Notes: generated by a model not told the origin, from the letters alone. Numbered from the stretch's first letter, positions 19,088 to 29,531 are shown. The stretch is 64,000 nucleotides of DNA from Candidatus Tepidiaquacellales bacterium OLB4/UTCHB1 (GCA_002050165.1 MWSW01000019.1:1-64000); one strand, 5' to 3'. Program-made: numbers and translations.

Positions 19088-20528
19088 ACAAACCCAAACC
19101 CAGAAGCTTTCACAAAAAATTTTACCACAGATCATTCAGCGACAGAATTTACTCGCGGTGCCAACTCTTGCGCTTGAGCAAATGATTAAAAGCGAACTTG
19201 AGGAAAATCCATTGCTGGAAGAAGTTAATGAAAGGGAGACTGACGATAATCAGGACGATGAACTAAAATCCGAACAGGAATTACTTGCCGATAAGATCAA
19301 AACCGAAGAATATAACTGGGATGATTATTATTCGGGCGAATATGAAGGCTATAAAACAATGGAATATGATCCTGATAATTTCCATTACGAGGATACATGG
19401 AAAGAAACGATAACAATGCATGATAACCTGTTAAATCAGCTTTATCACTCCACACTCGATGACAAGCAAATTTTCATAGGGGAAGAAATAATAGGAAATC
19501 TCGATAGCGACGGATACCTGCGGGAGAGCAATCTTGAATTACTTGAAGAACTTAACATTAGAAAATTTGGTACTGAATACGCCGATGAAAAATTTTCAGA
19601 AGAGGAAATTGAAACCGTTATTAAATATGTCCAACAGTTTGAACCTTCAGGTATCGCAGCCAGAAATCTGAAAGAATGTCTGCTCATTCAACTTGAAGAG
19701 TCAGCAATTGATACCGGATTGAAGAGAAGCTGCATAGACATAATTGAAAATTATTTTGAAGAATTAAGGTTACGCAATTATGAGAAAATCGGGAAAGATT
19801 TAAAGTTGTCGCGGGATAAAGTTGTAAATGCGTTTGAGCACATTTTAAAATTAAATCCAAAGCCCGGTTACAATGAATTTGAAGAAGACCATAATCTGAT
19901 ATATCCGGATTTAATTGTAACAAAAAAAGACAACGAATATGTAATTTCACTCAACGAGAAAATATTACCAAGTTTAAAAATCAACAAAGAATACGGACAG
20001 GTCATCTCCGGCAAAAATGCAGAGGTTAATGATGAAGCAAAGGAATTCCTTTCGAATAAAATGGAACGTGCGAAATGGTTCATAGACGCATTAAAATCGA
20101 GGCGGCAAACGATGTTGAAGGTAATGAATGTAATACTGATAAGACAGTTCAGTTTTTTTGAAAATAACGGTCAGGGTTTAAAACCGATGATTGAAAAAGA
20201 TGTAGCGGAGGATATTGATATGGATATTTCAACAGTGAGCAGAACTGTCCGTGGTAAGTATGTTCAGACGGATTTTGGAGTTTATGAATTGAAGTATTTT
20301 TTCAGTAACTCACTTACAACGGATGAAGGCGAGGATATTTCAACTAAAGAAATTAAACATAAGATGAGAGAAATTATAAATAGCGAAGATAAGAAAAAAC
20401 CACTAACTGATGATAAACTTGTAACAATTTTAAATGAGATGGGATTTCAGATTGCAAGGAGAACGGTTGCAAAATATCGTGAGGCAATGAAAATTCCAAA
20501 AGCAAGATTAAGGAGGAAGTTAAATTGA
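19080..20528 (+). CDS. rpoN: RNA polymerase sigma-54 factor
   Basis: RpoN directs polymerase to -24/-12 promoters that need an AAA+ activator. The 482-aa protein has the Gln-rich region I ([18 protein letters not shown] then LEENPLLEE), an acidic region II (about residues 55-110), the core-binding domain, a helix-turn-helix region with [20 protein letters not shown], and the RpoN box [15 protein letters not shown], in which [10 protein letters not shown] spans 459-468. All parts of a functional factor are present. It overlaps the upstream DUF3109 gene and, by a TTGA stop/start, the downstream hslV gene. No enhancer-binding activator is in the window, and I did not find a convincing -24/-12 promoter here. 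Confidence 0.96.
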   Translation: MIKQTQTQKLSQKILPQIIQRQNLLAVPTLALEQMIKSELEENPLLEEVNERETDDNQDDELKSEQELLADKIKTEEYNWDDYYSGEYEGYKTMEYDPDNFHYEDTWKETITMHDNLLNQLYHSTLDDKQIFIGEEIIGNLDSDGYLRESNLELLEELNIRKFGTEYADEKFSEEEIETVIKYVQQFEPSGIAARNLKECLLIQLEESAIDTGLKRSCIDIIENYFEELRLRNYEKIGKDLKLSRDKVVNAFEHILKLNPKPGYNEFEEDHNLIYPDLIVTKKDNEYVISLNEKILPSLKINKEYGQVISGKNAEVNDEAKEFLSNKMERAKWFIDALKSRRQTMLKVMNVILIRQFSFFENNGQGLKPMIEKDVAEDIDMDISTVSRTVRGKYVQTDFGVYELKYFFSNSLTTDEGEDISTKEIKHKMREIINSEDKKKPLTDDKLVTILNEMGFQIARRTVAKYREAMKIPKARLRRKLN

Positions 20529-21055
20529 AAATCAGATCAACGACGGTAATCGGGCTTATTAAGGACGGTAAAGCTGTAATCGGGAGCGACGGTCAGGTTA
20601 CAATGGGAAATACAATAATGAAACACACAACCAGAAAGGTTAGAAAGATTTTTAATGAATCAGTATTAGTTGGATTTGCAGGTGCTACATCAGATGCATT
20701 TACTTTATTTGAGAAATTTGAAGCGAAACTTGAACAGTACAAAGGTAACCTACAGCGAGCTGCAGTTGAACTAGCAAAGGATTGGAGGACTGATAAGTAT
20801 CTGAGACGACTTGAAGCGCTTTTAGCGGTTGTGGATAAGGAAACTGCATTAGTGATTTCCGGTAACGGTGATGTAATCGAACCGGACGATGGTATCGTTG
20901 CAATCGGCTCCGGTGGACCTTATGCCCTAAGTGCAGCGAGAATGTTGGTTAAATACTCAAAACTTGATGCAAAAAGAATAGTAGAGGAAGCACTAAAACA
21001 AGCAGCGGATATTTGTATTTATACAAACTCCAATATTAGCATTGAACAATTGTAA
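20525..21055 (+). CDS. hslV: ATP-dependent protease peptidase subunit HslV
   Basis: HslV forms the dodecameric threonine-protease core of the HslUV protease. The 176-aa product starts at TTG 20525, which overlaps the rpoN stop (TTGA). Its first residues are MKIRS followed by [20 protein letters not shown], so removal of five residues would expose the N-terminal catalytic Thr6. [35 protein letters not shown] and [14 protein letters not shown] are well conserved family segments. The partner hslU follows after 23 nt. Confidence 0.96.
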   Translation: MKIRSTTVIGLIKDGKAVIGSDGQVTMGNTIMKHTTRKVRKIFNESVLVGFAGATSDAFTLFEKFEAKLEQYKGNLQRAAVELAKDWRTDKYLRRLEALLAVVDKETALVISGNGDVIEPDDGIVAIGSGGPYALSAARMLVKYSKLDAKRIVEEALKQAADICIYTNSNISIEQL

Positions 21056-21078
21056 ATTATAAAAGAATTGTAAACCAG

Positions 21079-22509
21079 ATGAAGAAAAATATCAAGCAGG
21101 AAACGGAATCAATCGGTGTGATAAATAATGAGGAACAGCTCACCCCGTCACAAATTGTTAATGAGTTAGATAAATTTATTATCGGCCAAAAGAATGCAAA
21201 GAAATCTGTGGCAATTGCATTACGTAACAGGTGGCGAAGGTTACAGGTGAAAGATTTACTGCGCGATGAAATTATGCCGAACAATATTATAATGATAGGA
21301 CCAACAGGTGTGGGTAAAACTGAAATTGCAAGAAGGATATCAAGGTTATCAAATGCACCGTTCGTAAAAGTAGAGGCTTCGAAGTTTACTGAGGTCGGTT
21401 ATGTCGGTCGTGATGTTGAGTCAATGATTCGTGAGTTGACAGACCTCTCAGTAAATATGGTTAAGCGCGATAAACTTGCGGAAGTACAGGAAAAAGCGGA
21501 GTTGAACACGGAAGAAAAACTTCTCGATATATTGTTACCCCCGATCAAGAAATCACAGGCGGCTGATCCGGATGGGGAGAGCGGTAACGCAAACGCAACC
21601 ATAGATGCCCAGAAGGAAATGACGGCTACTCGTGAAAAACTAAGGTTAAAACTTAAGGAAGGAAAATTCGATGACAGGATAATCGAACTTGATCTGATGC
21701 AGAACGGTTCACCGATGATGCAAATATTTGGTCCGATTGGTTTAGATGATATGGGGATAAATATTCGCGACATTCTCGGAAATATGATGCCTCAAAAATC
21801 AAAGAAGCGTAAATTGCCTCTAAGAGAAGCACGTAAATATCTTATTCAGGAAGAGTCGAACAAGTTAATTGACATGGATCAGGTCATTAAACTTGCAATT
21901 GAAAAAGTAGAAAACTCAGGGATAGTTTTCATAGATGAAATTGATAAAATTGCCGGTGGTGATGTAAAAGGCGGCGCCGGCCCGGATGTCTCAAGACAAG
22001 GGGTTCAGCGTGATTTGCTCCCTATTGTCGAAGGTTCAACTGTAATGACAAAATACGGCGGTGTGAGAACTGACCATATTTTGTTTGTTGCTTCAGGCGC
22101 GTTTCACATGTCAAAACCAAGCGACCTGATTCCGGAATTGCAGGGGCGCTTTCCTATTCGTGTAGAGCTCGATAGCCTCGGTAAAGATGAATTTTATAAG
22201 ATTCTCACTCAACCGAAAAATGCATTAATTAAACAATACAAAGCCCTCCTTGCATCGGAAAATGTTACTTTGGAGTTTGAAGAAGATGCAATAAACGAAA
22301 TTGCAAAAATTGCAGCAGAGGTTAATGAAAAAGTAGAAAATATTGGCGCCCGCAGGCTACATACGATTCTTACTACATTGTTGGAAGATATTATGTTTGA
22401 TATTCCCGACAGATCAAAAGTTAAACACATCAAGATTAGTAAAAATCTTGTTACAAAAAAATTAAGTGTAATTACAAAGGACAGAGATCTGAGCAGATAT
22501 ATTTTATAA
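21079..22509 (+). CDS. hslU: ATP-dependent protease ATPase subunit HslU
   Basis: HslU is the AAA+ unfoldase that feeds HslV. In this 476-aa protein Walker A is GPTGVGKT at residues 74-81 and Walker B is IVFIDEIDK with Asp286 and Glu287. The intermediate (I) domain lies between them, with a divergent, partly low-complexity stretch (about residues 155-190). The pore motif falls in [19 protein letters not shown]. The C-terminus (LSRYIL) matches the tail that docks into HslV. The start is ATG 21079. The dprA-DUF3109-rpoN-hslV-hslU order suggests one transcript. Confidence 0.96.
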   Translation: MKKNIKQETESIGVINNEEQLTPSQIVNELDKFIIGQKNAKKSVAIALRNRWRRLQVKDLLRDEIMPNNIIMIGPTGVGKTEIARRISRLSNAPFVKVEASKFTEVGYVGRDVESMIRELTDLSVNMVKRDKLAEVQEKAELNTEEKLLDILLPPIKKSQAADPDGESGNANATIDAQKEMTATREKLRLKLKEGKFDDRIIELDLMQNGSPMMQIFGPIGLDDMGINIRDILGNMMPQKSKKRKLPLREARKYLIQEESNKLIDMDQVIKLAIEKVENSGIVFIDEIDKIAGGDVKGGAGPDVSRQGVQRDLLPIVEGSTVMTKYGGVRTDHILFVASGAFHMSKPSDLIPELQGRFPIRVELDSLGKDEFYKILTQPKNALIKQYKALLASENVTLEFEEDAINEIAKIAAEVNEKVENIGARRLHTILTTLLEDIMFDIPDRSKVKHIKISKNLVTKKLSVITKDRDLSRYIL

Positions 22510-22536
22510 AACCGTGAACTCCAAACTTTGATTAAA

Positions 22537-23256
22537 ATGAAATCCATAATTTTTTCTACGTCAATTTTTTTCCTATTTTCATTTCAAGCCGATGCTCAGA
22601 TTTCCGAGCGTTCAAGCGGATATTCGTATGTCGGACTTGGTTATTCATTAGTGGCGTTTACTGATGGTGTTGTGAGCGATATTTACCCGTTTCTCAATTT
22701 CAGGAACGGTAGTTTCATGACCGATTTAAACCTTTTTTATGGTTACAGAATAAATGATGACATTGCAATTGAACTTTCACCGTCAATGATTTTCACCACA
22801 GGATACGATTTGCCTGGTTACAATTACGAAGAAAACGGTGTAACTAAATATCATATTCCGCAGGATGCACGGCTTTTCATGGCACCCTTGAACATTAATT
22901 TGAAATATTTTCCATTCAGTTCATCCGAAAGAGGTGATGCGATTAAATCAGCTTACTTAACTATTGGTGGTGGAGGAACGTACATCAGGGAAGAATATAC
23001 AAATTTCATCTATTCGGGAAATCCGGTAAATCCGCAGGGTACTTACGAAGATACGAAGACATATACTGAGTCAGCCTGGGCGCCGGATATTGTGTTCGGT
23101 GCAGGTATCCTTTCAACCGGGGTTTTCGGTTACGGTGTTGAAGTCAATTACCGAATGGTATTTACATCTCGTGATAACAGTACTCCGCTTGCACTTTCAA
23201 GGGCAAATAATTTCAACTCGATTAACTTTACCCTCAAGGGAACTTTCTCCTTTTAA
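22537..23256 (+). CDS. Outer-membrane beta-barrel protein, function unknown
   Basis: Reading from ATG 22537 gives 239 aa starting with a clear signal peptide (MKSIIFSTSIFFLFSFQADA, cut before QIS). A TTG at 22528 in the same frame would add three residues and is less likely. The mature protein alternates polar and aromatic residues in strands such as GYSYVGLGYSLVAF and FGYGVEVNYRMVF and ends FTLKGTFSF with terminal Phe, the usual signal for outer-membrane insertion. This fits a small 8- to 10-strand barrel of the OmpA/OprF-like or porin-family type, without an OmpA peptidoglycan-binding domain. The role is unknown. It lies 27 nt after hslU. Confidence 0.75.
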   Translation: MKSIIFSTSIFFLFSFQADAQISERSSGYSYVGLGYSLVAFTDGVVSDIYPFLNFRNGSFMTDLNLFYGYRINDDIAIELSPSMIFTTGYDLPGYNYEENGVTKYHIPQDARLFMAPLNINLKYFPFSSSERGDAIKSAYLTIGGGGTYIREEYTNFIYSGNPVNPQGTYEDTKTYTESAWAPDIVFGAGILSTGVFGYGVEVNYRMVFTSRDNSTPLALSRANNFNSINFTLKGTFSF

Positions 23257-23294
23257 CCTGAGGGAAATTTCTGGAAATATTTAAATCTCAGGTT
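23255..23294 (+). terminator. Possible weak terminator or long hairpin after the barrel gene
   Basis: AACCTGAG (23255-23262) is complementary to CTCAGGTT (23287-23294), an 8-bp stem with a 24-nt loop that starts inside the stop codon of the upstream gene. The following bases are T/A rich but give no true run of T. It may be a weak terminator or a 3' stabilising hairpin. Confidence 0.3.
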
Positions 23295-23390
23295 TAATAT
23301 TCAGAAGCTTTAGGATTTTCTACATAACTGCATTTTATGTTTGAGCATATAAAATTATCTTAGTTTTTTGTATTAAACCTAATTTTCTAC

Positions 23391-25793
23391 ATGTCAAAAT
23401 CCAAATATACTTCAGAACAAATCGGGGAAATATTGGCAGATTTCAGGTTAGCCAATGAAAGCAGGGAAGCATCATTGCTCGGGAGAAAAGAGGTTTTAAC
23501 CGGGAAGGCGAAATTCGGTATCTTCGGAGACGGAAAGGAAATTCCTCAAATAGCGATGGCAAAAGTTTTTGATAACGGTGATTTTAGGTCAGGATATTAC
23601 AGGGATCAGACTTTTGCTATGGCAACCGGAACGCTTACAATTAAAGGCTTTTTTGCACAATTATACGCCGACCCAGATGTTTACCGCGAACCTGCATCCG
23701 GTGGGAGAATGATGAATTGCCATTTCTCGACAAGGTCGCTCGATGAGAACGGTAATTGGCTGGATTTAACTAAGCAGAAAAATTTATCAGCGGACATTTC
23801 GCCAACCGCAGGTCAGATGCAGCGACTTCTCGGTTTAGCTTACGCATCGAAATATTACAGATTAAATCAAAAACTCCACAATGACGGGAATAAATTTTCA
23901 GTAAACGGTAATGAAATTGCTTTCGGTACAATCGGTAATGCAAGTTGCGCTGAAGGTATATTCTGGGAGACTATAAACGCCGGTGGAGTTTTGATGGTGC
24001 CAATGCTCATATCAATCTGGGATGATGGCTATGGAATCTCGGTTCCAAATGAATATCAGGTAGCTAAATCAAATATTTCAGAGTTGTTAAAAGGGTTTGA
24101 ATACGACAAAAAAACCGGACAGGGTTACAATATCTTCTCCGTGAAAGCCTGGGATTACGAATCATTAATTGATGTTTACAAACATGCGGCAACTTCAGTC
24201 CGAACTGACCACATTCCTTCAATTATTCACGTTACTGAAGTTACTCAACCTCAGGGTCATTCAACCTCGGGCTCTCATGAGAGATATAAATCGAAAGAAA
24301 GGTTAGACTGGGAAAAGGAATATTGCTGTATAAACCAAATGAAGCTCTGGATTGTAAATGAGGAAATTGCATCGAAGGAGGAAGTTGAAACTATCGAGAA
24401 GGAAGCAAAAGAAAAGGTTCATTCAGATCAAAAAGAAGCTTGGGATGAATTCCTTTCGCCGATTTTAAAAGATCGTTCAGAGCTTGAGTCTATCATTGAA
24501 AGCATTGCACAGGGTTCGGAAAATCGGGATGCATTGAGAAAAGTAAAAGACGAGATGTTGAAAGACCTTGATATTAACAGGAAGGTTATTGCACAGTCCG
24601 TTCTCAAGTCGTTTATAATTCTGAAAGATGATAAAAAAGAATACAGAGATAGATTAACCGGGTGGTATTCGAATTTTAAAACCGAAAATGAAGACAGATA
24701 TAGTTCAACATTAATGATGGAGGGTGCTGGCAGCGCACTGAATGTAAAGGAAGTTAAGCCGGTTTATTCGGATAATTCACCTTCGATAAATGGTAGCGAG
24801 ATATTGAAAACATTTTTTGATAAAACTTTTGAAAGTGATGAGAGAGTCTTTGCGATTGGTGAAGATGTAGGAAAGATTGGCGATGTTAATCAAGGGATGG
24901 CAGGTTTACAGGAGAAGTACGGTGAATTAAGGGTTACTGATACGGGAATCAGGGAATCGACCATAATCGGTCAGGGTATAGGTGCAGCCATGAGGGGTTT
25001 AAAGCCTATTGTTGAAATTCAATATCTCGATTACCTTTTGTTCGGGTTACAACCAATGAGCGATGATATTGCAACTTTGCTTTACAGAACTAAAGCAGGA
25101 CAGAAGTGTCCGGTTATAGTAAGAACCCGCGGACATCGTCTTGAAGGTATCTGGCATACCGGTTCACCAATGGGTATGATAATAAATTCACTACGCGGGA
25201 TGCATGTTTGTGTGCCGAGAAATATGACGCAAGCTGCAGGAATGTATAAAACCATACTTCAATCAGATGACCCGGCACTTATCGTAGAAAGGTTAAATGC
25301 TTACAGATTGAAAGAAAAGTTAGCTGATAATATTGGTGAATATAATGTACCGCTTGGTGTTCCCGAAATAATAACTGAAGGCGAAGATATAACCATTGTA
25401 ACTTATGGTGCGTGTGTTGACATTGCCAAAGATGCGATAAGAAAATTATCTGATGTCGGGGTATCCTGTGAATTAATTGATGTACAAACTTTATTGCCTT
25501 TTGATGTAAACCGGATAATTCTCGAATCATTAAAGAAAACCAACAGAATTTTATTTCTTGACGAAGATGTTCCTGGTGGCGCTTCGGCATACATGTTGCA
25601 TAATGTATTGGATGTCCAAGGCGGATATCAATATCTTGATTCAAAACCTGTTTGTCTGGCGGCAAAGGAACATAGATCCGCTTATGGAACCGATGGTGAT
25701 TATTTTTCTAAACCAAACGCAGAAGATGTATTCCGTACAGTTTATAACATTATGCATGAAACCAATCCCGAATTGTTCAGTTTATTCTTTTAA
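23391..25793 (+). CDS. Fused 2-oxoacid dehydrogenase E1 component, alpha and beta subunits in one chain
   Basis: The 800-aa protein joins an E1 alpha domain (about residues 1-390) with an E1 beta domain (about 460-800). In the alpha part, GTIGNASCAEGIFWETIN and ISIWDDGYGISVPNE form the thiamine diphosphate site. In the beta part, FAIGEDVGKIGDVNQGM, TGIRESTIIGQGIGAAMRG and QYLDYLLFGLQPM match the transketolase pyrimidine-binding and C-terminal domains. Such fusions are known in Bacteroidota and relatives. They would decarboxylate pyruvate or a branched-chain 2-oxo acid, and the substrate cannot be told. E2 and E3 genes are not adjacent. In databases related proteins are sometimes mislabelled as tungsten formylmethanofuran dehydrogenase. 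Confidence 0.9.
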   Translation: MSKSKYTSEQIGEILADFRLANESREASLLGRKEVLTGKAKFGIFGDGKEIPQIAMAKVFDNGDFRSGYYRDQTFAMATGTLTIKGFFAQLYADPDVYREPASGGRMMNCHFSTRSLDENGNWLDLTKQKNLSADISPTAGQMQRLLGLAYASKYYRLNQKLHNDGNKFSVNGNEIAFGTIGNASCAEGIFWETINAGGVLMVPMLISIWDDGYGISVPNEYQVAKSNISELLKGFEYDKKTGQGYNIFSVKAWDYESLIDVYKHAATSVRTDHIPSIIHVTEVTQPQGHSTSGSHERYKSKERLDWEKEYCCINQMKLWIVNEEIASKEEVETIEKEAKEKVHSDQKEAWDEFLSPILKDRSELESIIESIAQGSENRDALRKVKDEMLKDLDINRKVIAQSVLKSFIILKDDKKEYRDRLTGWYSNFKTENEDRYSSTLMMEGAGSALNVKEVKPVYSDNSPSINGSEILKTFFDKTFESDERVFAIGEDVGKIGDVNQGMAGLQEKYGELRVTDTGIRESTIIGQGIGAAMRGLKPIVEIQYLDYLLFGLQPMSDDIATLLYRTKAGQKCPVIVRTRGHRLEGIWHTGSPMGMIINSLRGMHVCVPRNMTQAAGMYKTILQSDDPALIVERLNAYRLKEKLADNIGEYNVPLGVPEIITEGEDITIVTYGACVDIAKDAIRKLSDVGVSCELIDVQTLLPFDVNRIILESLKKTNRILFLDEDVPGGASAYMLHNVLDVQGGYQYLDSKPVCLAAKEHRSAYGTDGDYFSKPNAEDVFRTVYNIMHETNPELFSLFF

Positions 25794-25806
25794 AAGAAAT
25801 TAAACT

Positions 25807-26697
25807 GTGAAATTTTTCCGGCAACTATCGTTTATTCTGCTCTTTCTCATTTCAGTACAATCGGATCTTTATCCGGTTCCGGATTCTTATGTTTATGAGA
25901 AAGCAATTAAATCCATCGGACTTTTAACAGATAAAAATGGTTCCGTTGCAAGTGCATTTTTTATTAACAATAATATTATCGTTACAAACTGGCACGTTTC
26001 TGAATCGCTTCACCTATCTTCTGCAAAAGTTACCATGAAATCCGGTAGCGTATTTGAGGTAAAACGAATAATTCTGGAGGATAAACTGAGTGATTTGTCA
26101 GTACTGGAAGTATCCGGCTCAAATGAAAACTATCTGACATTCGCAGATAATAACACCATCTCAAAAGGTGATAACGTATATTCAATTGGAAATCCGACAA
26201 ATTCATCTTATGAGGTGTCTAAGTTTAAAATGACAAAAGGAAAGATTAAATTTATAAGAGAAGAAGATTGGTTCTACGATGATGGTTCAGATCACCTCGC
26301 TTATACTATTCAACACACTGCAACTATAAAACCTGGTAACAGCGGCGGTCCGTTACTTGATGAGAACGGTAACGTTGTTGGTGTAAACACTTTCTTTTAT
26401 AGTTATACAAGAAATTATGCAGTACATATTGATGAATTGATGTCATTGTTGGAAAAAGAGCATATCACTTACAGCAGCCTGGATTCAGATGGTTCGGTTG
26501 ATACGAGATATGCGAAAAAAGTTTCTGAAAAAATTGAAAAAGACAGGTGGGATTATAACAACCTCGGTTTGATTATACTTTTGATTGTTGTCTTTTATGC
26601 AGGAACGATGATAATAATTGCTATCGGTATAAGTACATTTGTCAGTTTCTCACGCCGGTCTAATAACAACTCCTCTGACCGGTGGAGTCAATATTAA
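25807..26697 (+). CDS. Trypsin-like serine protease with C-terminal membrane anchor
   Basis: The 296-aa protein starts at GTG 25807. A signal peptide (about residues 1-19) is followed by a chymotrypsin-fold domain with the full triad: His63 in VTNWHVSE, Asp96 in LSDLSVLEV and Ser179 in KPGNSGGPLLDE. This resembles DegP/HtrA-type (S1C) catalytic domains, but no PDZ domain follows. Instead there is one membrane helix near the C-terminus (LIILLIVVFYAGTMIIIAIG) and a basic tail. The predicted layout is a periplasmic protease tethered to the inner membrane. It lies 13 nt after the E1 gene and only 10 bases from the convergent mutL. A periplasmic quality-control or signalling role is possible but unproven. 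Confidence 0.85.
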   Translation: MKFFRQLSFILLFLISVQSDLYPVPDSYVYEKAIKSIGLLTDKNGSVASAFFINNNIIVTNWHVSESLHLSSAKVTMKSGSVFEVKRIILEDKLSDLSVLEVSGSNENYLTFADNNTISKGDNVYSIGNPTNSSYEVSKFKMTKGKIKFIREEDWFYDDGSDHLAYTIQHTATIKPGNSGGPLLDENGNVVGVNTFFYSYTRNYAVHIDELMSLLEKEHITYSSLDSDGSVDTRYAKKVSEKIEKDRWDYNNLGLIILLIVVFYAGTMIIIAIGISTFVSFSRRSNNNSSDRWSQY

Positions 26698-26707
26698 AAT
26701 AATAAAG

Positions 26708-28552
26708 CTAAGTTCTGCTGAAACGTTTATCAAGTTCTTCGGTAGTAATGCGTATTATGGTAGGTCGGCCGTGAGGACAGACGTAAGGCATTTTAGCTGC
26801 AAATAATTCGTCAATCAAAGAGATCATTTCTTTGTCTTTCAATCGGTCACCGGTTTTTATCGCACTTCTACAGGCGAAGGATGCTGCAAGATTATCTCTT
26901 TTCTCAAGGTTCAGCTTCAGTTCGTACTCTTTGTACTGGTCAATCAATTCCTGAAATATTTTGGTCTCGTTTCCAATTCTGACATCGGAGGGCAACCCGA
27001 GGATTTCAACTATTCCATTATCCCGAAATTTAATATTGAACCCGAGATTGCTAATTTCTTTTTCAAGCGATAATGCAATTTGATAATCTATCTTTGTAAG
27101 TTCAACATTGATGGGATATAATAATTGTTGTGAGAATGGTGATTGCGATTCTAACCATATCAAAGCTCGTTCGTACAGTATTCTCTCGTGTGCTGCGTGC
27201 TGGTCAATTATCATGAGCCCGGCTTCTGTCTGACACATAATATATTTCAATTTGAACTGCCATACGTTGAATTTATCATCTTCGGTCAGATTTTTATGTT
27301 CAAACTTGTTCGTCTTTGAATCGTCAAGTGAAGTATTTTCTTCTTTATCTTTAATTTGATCTGTGATATCTAAAATTGTGTGAACTTCTGATGTGGATTT
27401 AGTCTTACTAAATCCGGTTGAAAATTTATCTTTCGGAAATGAAATACAGGAAAGATTTGTTGGGGCTGACGCGGGTTTTCTGTAATCGGAATGCTGAAGT
27501 CCTGAAAACTCTCCTTGAAAACCGAGGTCATTTTGAAATTTTACATCAAAGGTGAGATCGTTTTTCCTCAGCGCTTCTTTCACGGCATTTACAATCATCC
27601 CGAAAATAGCGCTTTCATTTTCAAACTTTACTTCCATTTTTGACGGATGTACATTAACATCAACTTTTCGCTGGTCAATAGTAATGAAAAGGAAAAATGA
27701 CGGATAGTCACCTTTTTCAATCAGATCGCCATATCCTGTATATACAGCGAAGTTGAGGCTTTTCGAACCGAAATAGCGATTGTTGAGATAGAAGTATTGG
27801 TCCTGTTTAGAACGTTTTGTAAAACCCGGTTTGGAAATATATCCGGTAATATTGACAATGTTGTTTCCGTGATTAACTTCAATCAATGACTCAGCGAACT
27901 TTGAAGTAAACAGGTTTGACAATCTCTCTTTGAGGGAACCTGCTTTCAAACTGAAAATTTCCTCATCACCGTTAATGAGCTCAAACGCAATTTCGGGATG
28001 TGAAATAGCAAGCCGGATAAACGTTTCGTAGATGTGACGAAACTCCGTTTGATTGGACTTTAAGAAATTTCGTCTCGCTGGTGTATTAAAAAAAAGGTTT
28101 TTTACCGCAATTGAAGTTCCTCTGTCAGTCTGTAATTTTGAAACCTGAACAATCTCGCTACCGTCAATTTTCAGGAGAGTACCAACTTCATCATCTTCGG
28201 TTTTGGTTTTAAGTTCAATCTGAGAGATTGAACAAATTGATGCAAGTGCTTCCCCCCTGAATCCAAGAGTTTTTATATTCTCAAGGTCATTGTAAGTTTC
28301 AATCTTGCTTGTAGAGTGGCGTTGAAAAGCAAGAATTGCATCGTCTTCGCTCATCCCCGGACCGTTATCAATAACCTGAATTAAGGATTTTCCGGCATCT
28401 TTTATAAGCAATGTTATCTTGTCAGCTCCGGCATCGATTGAGTTCTCTATAAGTTCTTTCACGGCGGATTCGGGTCTGTTTACAACCTCACCAGCGGCGA
28501 TTTTATTTGATAATGCTTGTGGTAATATTTTTATTTTAGAATTACCTGCCAT
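26708..28552 (-). CDS. mutL: DNA mismatch repair protein MutL
   Basis: MutL links mismatch recognition by MutS to strand removal. The 614-aa protein has the GHKL ATPase N-terminal domain with ELIENSIDAGADKI, IDNGPGMSEDDA and TLGFRGEALASICS. The C-terminal domain holds the endonuclease motif DQHAAHERILYE, with ACRSAIKTGDRL and CPHGRPTII, so this is a nicking MutL, as in organisms that lack MutH. It starts at ATG 28552, two bases after the ftsY stop, and so is probably co-transcribed with ftsY. It converges with the protease gene. Confidence 0.96.
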   Translation of the reverse strand: MAGNSKIKILPQALSNKIAAGEVVNRPESAVKELIENSIDAGADKITLLIKDAGKSLIQVIDNGPGMSEDDAILAFQRHSTSKIETYNDLENIKTLGFRGEALASICSISQIELKTKTEDDEVGTLLKIDGSEIVQVSKLQTDRGTSIAVKNLFFNTPARRNFLKSNQTEFRHIYETFIRLAISHPEIAFELINGDEEIFSLKAGSLKERLSNLFTSKFAESLIEVNHGNNIVNITGYISKPGFTKRSKQDQYFYLNNRYFGSKSLNFAVYTGYGDLIEKGDYPSFFLFITIDQRKVDVNVHPSKMEVKFENESAIFGMIVNAVKEALRKNDLTFDVKFQNDLGFQGEFSGLQHSDYRKPASAPTNLSCISFPKDKFSTGFSKTKSTSEVHTILDITDQIKDKEENTSLDDSKTNKFEHKNLTEDDKFNVWQFKLKYIMCQTEAGLMIIDQHAAHERILYERALIWLESQSPFSQQLLYPINVELTKIDYQIALSLEKEISNLGFNIKFRDNGIVEILGLPSDVRIGNETKIFQELIDQYKEYELKLNLEKRDNLAASFACRSAIKTGDRLKDKEMISLIDELFAAKMPYVCPHGRPTIIRITTEELDKRFSRT

Positions 28553-28554
28553 AA

Positions 28555-29499
28555 TCAGTTCTCAAAAAGTGCTTTAATAAAAGAATCCTTGTCAAAAATC
28601 TGCAAGTCTTCAATTTTTTCACCAACCCCGATAAATCTCACGGGGACCTTCATGTCGTTTGCTATTTTCATTACGATTCCGCCTTTTGCAGTTCCATCAA
28701 GTTTTGTAAGTATTATACCGGTCAATCCGCCCATTGTATTGGAAAATTCCTTTGCCTGATTGAGACCGTTTTGACCAGTTGTTGCGTCAATTGCAATGAA
28801 AATTTCGTGTGGTGCATCAGGTACAACTTTTTGCATAACCCTCTTAATCTTTTTAAGCTCTTCCATCAGGTGAGATTTATTATGCAGTCTGCCTGCAGTA
28901 TCTATTAGTACGACGTCATAACCTTTTGCGATTGCAATATTGACTGTTTCATAAGCAACGGAAGCCGGGTCTTTAGCATCGGGACGCTGAATAATTTCAA
29001 CTTCAGCCCTCTGAGCCCATACTTCAAGTTGATCGTTTGCTGCAGCCCGGAATGTATCCGCAGATCCGATTAACACTTTCTTCCCGGCTTTCCTGAAATT
29101 GTATGCGAGTTTACCGATGGAAGTAGTTTTACCAACACCATTGACCCCGACAATCATGATTACAAAAGGTTTTTGCGTGACATTTAAATCGAAACTTTTA
29201 AATTCCGAGAGATTGTCAGCAAGTATTTTTTTCATCTCCTCGGTTATAATTGTGTTCAGTTCACTTTGGTCGAAAAACTTGTCTCTCCCCGCACGTTCCT
29301 TTATATTGGTAATAAGCAGGTCTGTTGTTTCGTACCCCATATCAGCGGAAATGAAAATTGCTTCGAGCTGTTCGAGAAAGTCATCGTCAATTTTACTGCT
29401 GGCATTAACGAGACGGTTTACCTTATTAAAAAGGTCATCTTTGGTTTTCGTTAAACCTTCTTTAAGTCGATTGAATTTCAGTTTATCAAAAAAAGACAT
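28555..29499 (-). CDS. ftsY: Signal recognition particle receptor FtsY
   Basis: FtsY is the membrane receptor for SRP and targets ribosomes making membrane proteins to SecYEG. The 314-aa protein is the short form, lacking the long acidic N-terminal domain of E. coli FtsY. The N domain (about residues 1-95) is followed by the G domain with GVNGVGKTTSIGKLA (G1), DTFRAAANDQLEVWAQ, IDTAGR (G3) and TKLDGTAKGG (G4). It lies first in a two-gene unit with mutL. Its start codon is only 32 nt below the terminator of the acyl-CoA dehydrogenase gene. Confidence 0.96.
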   Translation of the reverse strand: MSFFDKLKFNRLKEGLTKTKDDLFNKVNRLVNASSKIDDDFLEQLEAIFISADMGYETTDLLITNIKERAGRDKFFDQSELNTIITEEMKKILADNLSEFKSFDLNVTQKPFVIMIVGVNGVGKTTSIGKLAYNFRKAGKKVLIGSADTFRAAANDQLEVWAQRAEVEIIQRPDAKDPASVAYETVNIAIAKGYDVVLIDTAGRLHNKSHLMEELKKIKRVMQKVVPDAPHEIFIAIDATTGQNGLNQAKEFSNTMGGLTGIILTKLDGTAKGGIVMKIANDMKVPVRFIGVGEKIEDLQIFDKDSFIKALFEN

Positions 29500-29531
29500 T
29501 TAAAAAATAGGAAATTTTAAAATACGAAATG

